Shown here one piece after another: positions 23,178 through 30,717 of a stretch of DNA of 64,000 bases. The notes below the pieces were generated by a model, which made no database searches, was not told the origin of the DNA, and saw nothing but the letters and a program-made list of their open reading frames with translations. Made by a program: the position numbers and the translations under genes. The DNA comes from Leguminivora glycinivorella. Lineage: Eukaryota; Arthropoda; Insecta; Lepidoptera; Tortricidae. The first letter of the stretch is position 1. Each line of letters opens with the position of its first letter. The DNA is taken from the NCBI RefSeq assembly GCF_023078275.1, contig NC_062980.1:1434001-1498000 (forward strand). Direction: 5' to 3'.

Positions 23178-23780
23178 ATGGACGTGAGTATGTTTTTCTT
23201 TTTAAATTACTGTAACCCATATTGCCTTTTTATAATATTGTTTCGTCTAGTGTTCTTTGTATTTAATTAATAGAATTGTTAATAGTGTTTAAAATATTGT
23301 CTTTCATTGTTTCAGTTCTCTGAAAATACTTTCAAGAACTATTACTACCCGGAAAATCAGGGTGATTCAACCGATGAGGAAGGTACAGCTGGTTTCAAAG
23401 TTAAGCAAGCCCTCGCAAAGAAACGTCCTGGAAATAATATTGACAGCTTCTTTGAACGACCTAAAAAGCAGTGTAAAACCTTGAAACGGTCTTCGAATGT
23501 AAGCAAAAGTTCGCCAGAAGGCGTGGCTAATTTATCATCTGGACAAGATGATGGGGCGTATTCATCTCACTTAATTAAAATAGAGATATATGATATGCAA
23601 ACAATCAAAAACATCCCACCCACGGAACACTGGAAGCACGCGGACGTCAGACTGAAGTATTTTGCGTTGGAAGACGACTTGGAATTACAAAATACGCGAA
23701 ATATTGTATATAATATTACAAAACAATTAGCTTCTAAGGACACATGTGTAAAATATTTTATAGATAATAAGAAACAGTGA
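23178..23780 (+). CDS. Two-exon Polinton gene of unknown function, left copy
   Basis: A mini-exon, 23178-23183 (ATG GAC), is followed by donor GTGAGT, an intron of 132 bp ending TTGTTTCAG, and exon 2 at 23316-23780. The product is about 156 residues beginning MDFSENTFKNYYY. It has an acidic N-terminal stretch (DSTDEEG), a Lys/Arg-rich middle (about residues 30-65, with FFERPKKQ and KTLKR, possibly a nuclear signal), and a folded-looking C-terminal half (IEIYDMQTIKNIPP, EHWKHADVRLKYF). I do not recognise a family. Because it lies wholly in the inverted repeat, each element has two copies pointing inward. A poly(A) signal AATAAA follows at 23909. Exon structure is inferred from splice signals only. 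Confidence 0.75.
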
Positions 23781-24011
23781 TAAATATAATTTTTAACGAT
23801 AGCAGTAGGATAGTGTTAAAGTGTTTCACATTTCTTATCTTTCCTTTTTATGATTTAAGTAAATTTCCTTGTAAGATATTCTTTTGCATTGTTTCACATT
23901 CCAAACAAAATAAATAAGAAATAAAATGGTGTCAAATGTCTGTAGTTTTATAAAGGTAACTATGTGAGAATTAAAAATAAAAATCATTATTACCAGTACA
24001 CGTATTTTTAT

Positions 24012-24455
24012 TTATTTCACAAAAAAGGTCTTAAACATATTTCGTAATACTAGATCATTACATAAAGAATTATCAGAAAACAAGTTAAGCATATGTTTCA
24101 TAGATTTTCCATGAAACTTAAAATACAAATAAACTAAACAATATTCACCACAAACAGAAGTGAAATGGTTTTGAAGTGATTTATTATTGTAAAACCACCG
24201 TCTCGTATTTCTATCTAGAAATGACTTATGATAACCGGAAGGTTTCCTGCCAAAGGAGTCAAAATATTCACCTACACCATTTACATCAATGTGTATAGCA
24301 ACCCAATGGGAACCCGGTTTTGAATCAGGGTCCAAATTACTGACAATAAAGGTAGGTAGATTAACCCGAATAGGTATTTTGTTGGCAGCAAAAACATTTG
24401 AATTAAACAATGGGTTTAGTTTCCTCATACAAAATTGAATTTCTTTAGTATCCAT
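24012..24455 (-). CDS. Adenain-like cysteine protease (virion maturation)
   Basis: 147 residues, last gene of the minus-strand block. The catalytic set of the adenovirus protease family (C5, Ulp1-like fold) is visible: His50 in GSHWVAIH, the acidic partner Asp66 in YFDSFG, Gln95, and Cys102 in SVCGEYC, seven residues after the Gln as in adenain. The enzyme of related viruses cuts capsid precursor proteins inside the virion. Length is somewhat below the roughly 200 residues of adenovirus protease. No stop or frameshift is seen. A TATAAATA box lies upstream, and an AATAAA (reversed) overlaps the stop codon. Confidence 0.9.
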   Translation of the reverse strand: MDTKEIQFCMRKLNPLFNSNVFAANKIPIRVNLPTFIVSNLDPDSKPGSHWVAIHIDVNGVGEYFDSFGRKPSGYHKSFLDRNTRRWFYNNKSLQNHFTSVCGEYCLVYLYFKFHGKSMKHMLNLFSDNSLCNDLVLRNMFKTFFVK

Positions 24456-24535
24456 AGTTAAGTAACATATACAAATTATTGATGATCATGCAAACAATGA
24501 TGAATTCCAAATAAAATAAATTAAAGAGAACGGGG

Positions 24536-24543
24536 TATTTATA
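24536..24543 (-). promoter_or_regulatory. TATA box before the protease gene
   Basis: On the minus strand CATATAAATACCCCG, about 80 bases before the ATG of the protease. The next box, near 35950, has a similar arrangement (CATATATAAACGGGG). Confidence 0.45.
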
Positions 24544-24549
24544 TGTTTC

Positions 24550-25860
24550 TTAACTATTGTAATCTACAGATACATCACGATTTTTATTTATTTCAATTAT
24601 ATTATCAAATTCTGCATACACAATACAGTTAATGGTACTAGTTAGAGCGGAATCAAAACGTACTTCTATCCGAACGCTACCATGTCTAACAAGATTCCAG
24701 TGTGAAGTTGAATTAGCAGATAAATCAGGAGTTAAATCAAAACACAATAAACAATAACCTTGACCAAAATCTGTTCTGCTTATTCCATTACCCTCGTTAT
24801 GGAAATGAATACCAGTTCCAGAAAATAGAGTGTGATATGCTGCTGCTATTGTACCAGAACTAAATGAAGGTTGTAATGTTTTAGAAGGAACTTCATGACC
24901 ATCTACGAACAAACTAAATGAATTCATATTATAATGTTGAAAATTAAACGGATTTAATGCTAAATTACCATTAAAACCTGAATTTGATACAAATCCAATA
25001 ATACATCTTTTAGGAATTTGTCCGAGAAATATATTATCTAATGTTTTACCCTGAACCCCCGTTGGTATTGTGAGAACCTTAACTTCTGCCCTCGTAATGG
25101 GGTACTTCGCAGTTGTTGTGGCTAATACTTTTTGATGGGCTAACAAAACACTAGGATTGATTCTCGTTCTCCTTACAATGAGGCTGGCATCCATTATTTG
25201 TACTTTGAATTTTTTATCTTGGTGGCAAATAAGATTGAATGATTCTTTTGAGCGAACTAACTTAATACGTAGTTCTACACCATTTATTAAGAATTTCTCT
25301 TGATTAAATATATCACCATGTAAATGACCAATCATTTCTACTTCCTTACTCTCCTTGATAAATTCCAGCCTTTTGTTAAACCCTTTGTTGTTAACGTCAA
25401 CAGTATCCATATAGCCCGGCGTATCTTCATACCACAATCCACAAGTAAGATGAGTTGTTTTGGCTGCTGGTCCGTAGTTGAGAAGATTTTCCATATAAGC
25501 ACGGTAGGCATATGTATTGTTTGGTGGTGATATGAGTTTTTGATTTAAATATACATCAAGTTGATTAAAAAGAGAATGTAACCAGTTATTGGTGGGTCCA
25601 ACTGCAGCATCTGCTTTTAATTTAGTACCATCTTGGTTCAACACTTTAGCAGTAATGTGTATCATTGTGTGTGATAGATCTATGTAGTCATCACCTGATC
25701 CAGGTACTTGAAATTCGATTGGACCGTCATCGCTTAAAGATGAAATTGGTTTATAATGAATCCACTGTCCGCTTTCAATGCTTGTTTGAGTTGATGGAAG
25801 GGCAAATATATCTAATTCAGATTTCGCACACTCACATGAATGATTATGTAAAAATGACAT
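24550..25860 (-). CDS. Polinton major capsid protein (double jelly roll)
   Basis: 436 residues. I recognise the Polinton capsid family often labelled F54H12.2-like: a start with a short Cys/His segment, then SGQWIHYKPISSL, NWLHSLFNQLDVYLN, AYMENLLNYG, RIKLVRSKESF and, in the second half, IPKRCIIGFV and NMNSFSLFVDGHEVP. Family members are predicted to fold as two jelly rolls and to build hexons of an icosahedral shell, as in adenoviruses. The frame is complete. The stop of the preceding gene is three bases upstream of its ATG, so the two are probably made from one transcript. Confidence 0.88.
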   Translation of the reverse strand: MSFLHNHSCECAKSELDIFALPSTQTSIESGQWIHYKPISSLSDDGPIEFQVPGSGDDYIDLSHTMIHITAKVLNQDGTKLKADAAVGPTNNWLHSLFNQLDVYLNQKLISPPNNTYAYRAYMENLLNYGPAAKTTHLTCGLWYEDTPGYMDTVDVNNKGFNKRLEFIKESKEVEMIGHLHGDIFNQEKFLINGVELRIKLVRSKESFNLICHQDKKFKVQIMDASLIVRRTRINPSVLLAHQKVLATTTAKYPITRAEVKVLTIPTGVQGKTLDNIFLGQIPKRCIIGFVSNSGFNGNLALNPFNFQHYNMNSFSLFVDGHEVPSKTLQPSFSSGTIAAAYHTLFSGTGIHFHNEGNGISRTDFGQGYCLLCFDLTPDLSANSTSHWNLVRHGSVRIEVRFDSALTSTINCIVYAEFDNIIEINKNRDVSVDYNS

Positions 25861-25863
25861 TAT

Positions 25864-26313
25864 TTAGTTTGAAAATATATCGTTATTTATATCTTTTTTA
25901 TTTTTTTTACTTCCTCTTCGTCGCGATGCTTTTAGAGCAATGAGCGGTTCCCTTCTTTTATTGGACATTTTATACCCAGATCCTGACATAAGGGAATCAA
26001 TTTTTTCATCGGCCTTTCTTTTCAGGTTTGCACTTGCTTCCTTGAATCGTGATCGTATGGAACTGTCTATAGGGCGAGCATTTACCATATCAGATAAGAG
26101 TCCAACTCCTGCTCCTAAAGTTTCTTTTCCAATGGTTCTTAAACCACTAGATAATAAAGGGAGTACGGATCTAAATAGGCCTCCCAAAAAACTGCCTATA
26201 CCATGTCCTCTTTGATATGGAACTCCCTTATAGACAATTCCTACACCAGAGCCGGCTTGGTGTGAATAATAATGTTCGTAAGGACAAGAGGTTGATGATC
26301 TGTTATACATCAT
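25864..26313 (-). CDS. pVI-like minor virion protein
   Basis: About 149 residues from the double Met at 26313; the ATGATG overlaps the TGA of the preceding gene, which favours this start over one 30 bases upstream. It has a glycine-rich amphipathic segment (GHGIGSFLGGLFRSVLPLL, about residues 35-53), like the membrane-active segment of adenovirus pVI/pX-type core proteins, then a charged helical region and a basic tail (SRRRGSKKNKKD). Proposed role: an inner capsid or DNA-associated protein cleaved by the protease. GSGVG, GAGVG and GSGY are possible protease cut sites (adenain prefers xGx-G). Assignment is by features and gene order. Confidence 0.7.
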   Translation of the reverse strand: MMYNRSSTSCPYEHYYSHQAGSGVGIVYKGVPYQRGHGIGSFLGGLFRSVLPLLSSGLRTIGKETLGAGVGLLSDMVNARPIDSSIRSRFKEASANLKRKADEKIDSLMSGSGYKMSNKRREPLIALKASRRRGSKKNKKDINNDIFSN

Positions 26314-27086
26314 TTTACACGTTGAAAGTGTAGTTTCACGCAAGAAGACCCAAATTGAAATGGTACTCTAACACCGGTTGTTGTTCTTATATCTATTTCA
26401 ATTGTATCAAACTCTCTTCGTAAAACTGGTACATAGTGAGCAGGTGAGAAAATATGTGTTTTATAAGCTCCATAAATGAACTTAGTTGGATCTAAAGGTA
26501 TTATTCTAAGTAACGATGTTATAACATCTCCAACTACTTGTGGATGAATGATATCTGTATAAACAAATATTTGAGATGGTAAACCTAAATATAAATTTGC
26601 TGGGTTTTTTCCCAATGTGATTTGTTTCAAATTTGTTCTTGGTTTAAAACCCATTTGAAGACTTAGTATTGGGGTTGTTATGATAGAAGTGATATCTTTA
26701 TTTGATGTTGTTACTCCTATCATTTTTGTTAGTTCATCATAACGAAATTTTACATTATTTTTTAACTGAGGGTTTTCATTAAACGCTTGAAGAAAGTGAT
26801 CTATATTATCGTAAGTAGTGGCTGGTATATGAGTTTTTATATCCACAATTTTTGAAGTCTTGTCAGCAGGCGAAAACACTTTTTTCTTTATATAAATTAT
26901 GTTTTCATGCTCTTGTACATTATACATAGAACAAGGGTATTGAAATTCCACCAAACCAACTACCCATTCTCCATCCAATTTAATGGTCTTTGGTAATTTT
27001 GTTAAAAAATGTGCAGTCGTATTATCTGTGTAATAATCGGATGAACTATTACTTAACAAAGTTAAATAAAAGCTATTATCACTCAT
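26310..27086 (-). CDS. Polinton minor capsid (penton-like) protein
   Basis: 258 residues beginning MSDNSFYLTLLSNSSSDYY. I recognise the family that lies just before the capsid genes in Polintons, with WVVGLVEFQYP and ENIIYIKKK near the N-terminus and a C-terminal RREFDTIEIDIRT then VPFQFGSSCVKLHFQR. Members are predicted single jelly-roll pentons that close the capsid vertices. The ATG overlaps the integrase stop (ATGA), and the stop overlaps the next gene. The frame is intact. Confidence 0.8.
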   Translation of the reverse strand: MSDNSFYLTLLSNSSSDYYTDNTTAHFLTKLPKTIKLDGEWVVGLVEFQYPCSMYNVQEHENIIYIKKKVFSPADKTSKIVDIKTHIPATTYDNIDHFLQAFNENPQLKNNVKFRYDELTKMIGVTTSNKDITSIITTPILSLQMGFKPRTNLKQITLGKNPANLYLGLPSQIFVYTDIIHPQVVGDVITSLLRIIPLDPTKFIYGAYKTHIFSPAHYVPVLRREFDTIEIDIRTTTGVRVPFQFGSSCVKLHFQRVK

Positions 27087-28168
27087 ATTTTCTTTAAGCT
27101 TGATTCAGGTATCCAAGAATTAAATTTATTAGGATAACCTTGCCACTTCACTAGTATTTCCTTTCTGCCAGCAACTCGACGTGAACGTAATATTTTATCA
27201 ATTTTATACTCGTTGGAGGGGAGGTAAGTTACTTTTTGTAATTCTTTTGAATAGAACGTCCCAATTATGCGTTCGCCTTCCAAATCCCTTAGTGTATAAA
27301 CAATCCGAGGAGATCTTTTAATAATTGAATTAATTATAAATATTTCATCACTCCAATTACTTTCGTAACCTTTTTGAAATATATGTTTGTATTTAGTGAT
27401 TCTAACATGATCTCCTACGTTTAGTTTTGCAGTTTCTAGTGAGATTTGTCTATCTGTATTGCGATCATATAAATTACACCAAACAGTCATAATATTATTA
27501 GAGTTAACATCAACTGGACACATTTTTATGCTTGAATGATAGCTGTGGTTGTAAGAATAAAGAAGATCTTGTAGAACATTTATGTAATTATATGTATTCT
27601 TATGAGTGAAGTAACGCCACATTTTCGTTTTAAGAGTTCTCTGGAACCTTTCTACTATACTTGCTTTAATATCAGGGTTATTAGTGGTATAATAATTAAT
27701 ATTTTTACTTTTGAAATAATCTCTTACCACCTTTGAAACGAATTCCGTACCTTTATCAGATTGGATATGACGAGGAACTGAGTTGGCTTCAGTAAATATG
27801 CTTTCAAAACAATGTTTAACTGTTGCTGAATCCTTCTTCTTCATGGCTCTTGCAAAAGCATATTTACTGAATACATCGATAACACAAAGAATATATTTGT
27901 AACCATCATTAAATTGACTATATGTACTCATGTCACTCAAATCAGCTTGCCAAAGTTCATTAAAGTTAGATAGAATGTATCTATTTCTAGTAAACCGCCT
28001 GTGAACAGGTTTATGTAGTGTATACGTGTCTTGAGATTGTAACCATTTTTTTACATCTTCTTTATTCATTTGACCTTTCATTTCCTTTGTTAAATTATTT
28101 AAACTGCTATAACCAGCGGGATGAGAGATATCATAGTAGATTCTGTTAATATCTAATAAGGAGTCCAT
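27083..28168 (-). CDS. Polinton integrase with C-terminal chromodomain
   Basis: 361 residues from the ATG at 28168, chosen because the open frame further upstream has no ATG. The RNase H-fold core has the three catalytic acids: Asp76 (LWQADLSD), Asp138 (IQSDKGTEF) and Glu173 (SIVERFQRT), with D-E spacing near 35 as in retroviral integrases. The last 45 residues form a chromodomain (YKIDKILRSRR, LVKWQGYPNKFNSWIPESS) with the aromatic residues that read methyl-lysine. The enzyme inserts the element by strand transfer, leaving 6-bp duplications. The start overlaps the end of the preceding gene by 16 bases. No break is seen. Confidence 0.93.
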   Translation of the reverse strand: MDSLLDINRIYYDISHPAGYSSLNNLTKEMKGQMNKEDVKKWLQSQDTYTLHKPVHRRFTRNRYILSNFNELWQADLSDMSTYSQFNDGYKYILCVIDVFSKYAFARAMKKKDSATVKHCFESIFTEANSVPRHIQSDKGTEFVSKVVRDYFKSKNINYYTTNNPDIKASIVERFQRTLKTKMWRYFTHKNTYNYINVLQDLLYSYNHSYHSSIKMCPVDVNSNNIMTVWCNLYDRNTDRQISLETAKLNVGDHVRITKYKHIFQKGYESNWSDEIFIINSIIKRSPRIVYTLRDLEGERIIGTFYSKELQKVTYLPSNEYKIDKILRSRRVAGRKEILVKWQGYPNKFNSWIPESSLKKI

Positions 28169-28998
28169 CTTTCCCAATTTATAGTTTTTGCAGATGATTT
28201 TTGTACTCGTGTAGTAAGAGGAGTAGATGTGTTGTTTTCTTTATCTAACGAGGCTCGTGTTCTTATAGAAGTAGAGGGGGTAAAGGGCTCAATCAAAGGA
28301 GTGTCATTAATAAATGCTAAATTTGTAGGATTACCAATGCATGACTTAGGAACTTTGATATCTTTTAAAAGTAAAGCAAACACTTCCCACCCAATTGGTT
28401 TAGGACGTTTAAGACATCTAACCGTGTCGCTCACCAAATCGGTAATATTGCTATTTTGAATAGTCTGGTTGTTTATAACAACTTCACCAGTCTGCTTCCA
28501 CCAAATTTTAGGTTTACTTAAAACAATGTAATCTAATAGCGTTCTAGCTTTTTTTTCATAAGATTTAGGTAATATCTCTATTATTTTTGATGGACTGATC
28601 GGCATTGATTCTTGATTTATTTCACCAGGTGTCGTGTTAAACAAAGATGGTGCAGCTATCTCAGTTACATCACCTTTCGCTGATTCCTTATATTCTGTCT
28701 CCTCCTTTTTGGGTATCTTTGAATTTATGATATCATTACTTTCTTTGTTGAATTGATCGAACCCCTCCATTACTATAGGTATCTTAAACGGTTTTCGATC
28801 TGTTTCAATAAAATGTAGAAACCGCTGCAATGCTTGAGAATAAAGCATCCATTTTTCACGATCGTTCATTTTACTTTTGAGAATTTTTTGCATTTCTTCA
28901 TCTAGCCGAGATGAGGAATTTTCAGGAGGGTTCTCATTGCGTTTCAACTTTTCAATAAAGTCCGATTCAACTAATAACATTTTTTTCGTGTTTTCCAT
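28153..28998 (-). CDS. Conserved Polinton protein, function unknown
   Basis: 281 residues. I recognise the second half (KARTLLDYI, WWKQTGEVVINNQTIQNSN, DLVSDTVR, KPIGWEVFALLLKDIKVPKS, IGNP) as a conserved protein of Polintons usually annotated as uncharacterised and placed between ATPase and integrase. The N-terminal third is charged and probably helical (EKLKRNENPPENSSSRLDEE); the C-terminus is low-complexity and Ser/Thr-rich. It overlaps the integrase gene by 16 bases. A virion-internal or assembly role is inferred only from the neighbours. Confidence 0.75.
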   Translation of the reverse strand: MENTKKMLLVESDFIEKLKRNENPPENSSSRLDEEMQKILKSKMNDREKWMLYSQALQRFLHFIETDRKPFKIPIVMEGFDQFNKESNDIINSKIPKKEETEYKESAKGDVTEIAAPSLFNTTPGEINQESMPISPSKIIEILPKSYEKKARTLLDYIVLSKPKIWWKQTGEVVINNQTIQNSNITDLVSDTVRCLKRPKPIGWEVFALLLKDIKVPKSCIGNPTNLAFINDTPLIEPFTPSTSIRTRASLDKENNTSTPLTTRVQKSSAKTINWERWTPY

Positions 28999-29007
28999 TT
29001 TGTTTAT

Positions 29008-29333
29008 TTATGATAAAGAGTTAACTAAGGCACTTAGAACTGCTCCTAAAATAATAGGTAAAAAGGCACCTCCTTTTTGAATTATAACCGTTTTTCTTAA
29101 TTTATGTTTACCTTTTGAAACTAATTTCCTTAATATGTCTTTGTACTTTTTTAACTTTGTTTTTTCCTTTTTTCTAAAGGAATTTTCCCATTCAGAACAT
29201 TATAAATGCACTCGCATATAATGTTGATCTCTTCATCATCACAAGATTTAAGTAATGCAGTACGATATTTGGGTTTAAGCAAGTGCAATGCTTCTAATAA
29301 ATGTTTATATGTGTTTACTCTTGCATGCATCAT
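29008..29333 (-). pseudogene. Small GGxxLP hydrophobic virion-type gene, frameshifted
   Basis: Two adjoining frames. The first (29333 down to 29148) starts ATGATG overlapping the ATPase stop and encodes about 60 residues ending in a basic run (YRTALLKSCDDEEINIICEC, then EKRKKQS). The second, in the -1 frame relative to the first, has no ATG of its own; it continues with a Lys-rich stretch and ends at 29008 with GGAFLPIILGAVLSALVNSL. Together they match a small Polinton/adintovirus protein pattern that I know as helical half, basic linker and hydrophobic GGFLPxL tail, like pX. The switch lies in an A-rich tract at about 29150-29180. It could be decay, a sequencing error in the homopolymer, or programmed -1 frameshifting. 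Confidence 0.65.
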
Positions 29334-29989
29334 GTAGAACTGACTAAAATTTGTTGATTTTTATCATATTTAAATCCTTTTTTGGGTACATACACTGTGC
29401 AATGTCCATCAAATGGAAATATTTTTGTTTTAAAACGACATATGTCATTTGTATTTTGTTTCAGATCAATCATAAGGTAACCATGAGCATCCTTTGTAGC
29501 ATCTTTGTAGGCTTCATCCACGAATTTTGAGTTTTCAGGACAAACTTGTCGTGACAGGTATCGTATTTGAGTTTTATCTCTAGGGTTCTTAAAAAATACA
29601 ATGTAGCTTGTGTTCAGTGAAATATCACGTTGACCTCTTCCTTGATGAAATATGTTTTGTGTTATATAAAAAACACTTAAATTTCTATGATGACTTCCTT
29701 TAGTAAAAATATCAACAACTCGTCCATCTGATTCTCTCATTAAATCATCTATTATTAGAAGTTTAGGTTTTTTCCCATCGAAAATTGAAAAATCTGGTAT
29801 TCCTTGACTATAATTTACATTTTCTAGATTATAAAGAGGTTGCATTTCATCATAACACCAAATAATTTCATCAAATTCTATGTTACATATCTCTTTAGTA
29901 TTATTCAAAAAATTTGTAACAAATTGAGTTTTGCCACACCCACTGGGACCTGCGACAATGGTAGTGAAAGGATGATAAAAATGAATCAT
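29330..29989 (-). CDS. DNA-packaging ATPase (FtsK/HerA type)
   Basis: 219 residues with Walker A at 14-21 (GPSGCGKT), Walker B at 77-82 (LLIIDD) and a downstream polar sensor (VFYITQNIFHQGRG). This is the A32-like packaging ATPase found in Polintons, adintoviruses and virophages, which pumps the genome into preformed capsids. Complete, ATG start, stop overlapping the next gene (ATGA). The short stretch upstream (29990-30280) has no clear TATA box. Confidence 0.92.
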   Translation of the reverse strand: MIHFYHPFTTIVAGPSGCGKTQFVTNFLNNTKEICNIEFDEIIWCYDEMQPLYNLENVNYSQGIPDFSIFDGKKPKLLIIDDLMRESDGRVVDIFTKGSHHRNLSVFYITQNIFHQGRGQRDISLNTSYIVFFKNPRDKTQIRYLSRQVCPENSKFVDEAYKDATKDAHGYLMIDLKQNTNDICRFKTKIFPFDGHCTVYVPKKGFKYDKNQQILVSST

Positions 29990-30282
29990 CTTTGAATGCT
30001 GTAATATGTTTAACAGTGTTGATATGAATGCGGATAGACATTAAATGGTGCTATTCAATAAACATATTACTATTTAAACTAAAGTAGAGTAAAAAAAAAA
30101 AAAAAAACCTGATAAAAAATATGTATATTTATTTTGATATTAACACTTTTCTTTATAATCTATTGTTACATTTTATATACCCAACCACCAATTTAAATTT
30201 AAACATAAAAAACAATAAATCTATGTTTACAATATTCTTATGCCAAAACACGAATCTTATACTATTAAACGAGCAATTCTTG

Positions 30283-30287
30283 TATAT

Positions 30288-30326
<39 letters not shown>

Positions 30327-30717
30327 TATATACCGACGATCTCGGAAACCGCTCTAACGATTTCGCTGAAATTTGTTTTGTGGGGGTTTTCGGGGGTGAA
30401 AAATCGATCTAGCGTAGCCTTAGATCCCGGAAAACGCGAATTTTCGAGTTTTCATGAGTTTTTCTTTCGCATTTGTAAACGTAAAATATGGTCCTTAATT
30501 TCGCCGCGCGCGCATCGATTCCGCTTAGCTCAGTCGCACGAGGTCGGTCTAATGTACGCAGATAGATCGTAGGTGTCAGGGTTTCGAATCCCGGTCAGAA
30601 ATTAAGTTTTTGTTTTTTGTCTTTTTTTTTTGTTTTTGTATTTATAAGAGTTTTTTTTTTTATCTAAAGACGTGATATATTAAAATAGAACCGAGCGAAG
30701 CTCGGTCGCCCAGATAT
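30283..30717 (+). repeat. Host interspersed repeat inserted in the Polinton
   Basis: Starts with a (TTTA)n run to about 30327, then ACCGACGATCTCGGAAACCG, a tRNA-like segment (GCTTAGCTCAGTCGCACGAGG; GGTTTCGAATCCCGG, near 30525-30595), T-runs, and an end GAACCGAGCGAAGCTCGGTCGCC. It lies between the polymerase and ATPase genes, so it breaks no frame. A SINE-like origin is likely. Confidence 0.65.

Larger units (their letters stand above)
21629..23900 (+). repeat. Polinton terminal inverted repeat, left
   Basis: 2,272 bp, matched in reverse by 36422-38666. Differences that I could see are the length of an A-run (53 A's at 21715-21767 against 27 T's), one base in another homopolymer (near 22452) and one substitution (22437). 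It holds the promoter, intron and both exons of a gene, plus a subterminal G/C-rich 80-bp segment before the A-run. Confidence 0.95.

Noticed and set aside
22918..23220. 100-codon frame in the left inverted repeat (and its mirror at 37102-37404)
   Set aside because: It runs antisense over the TATA box and mini-exon of the better supported spliced gene and shows no domain.
30525..30595. Possible tRNA gene inside the Polinton
   Set aside because: The B-box is disrupted by an extra base, no clean cloverleaf is seen, and it is part of an interspersed repeat.
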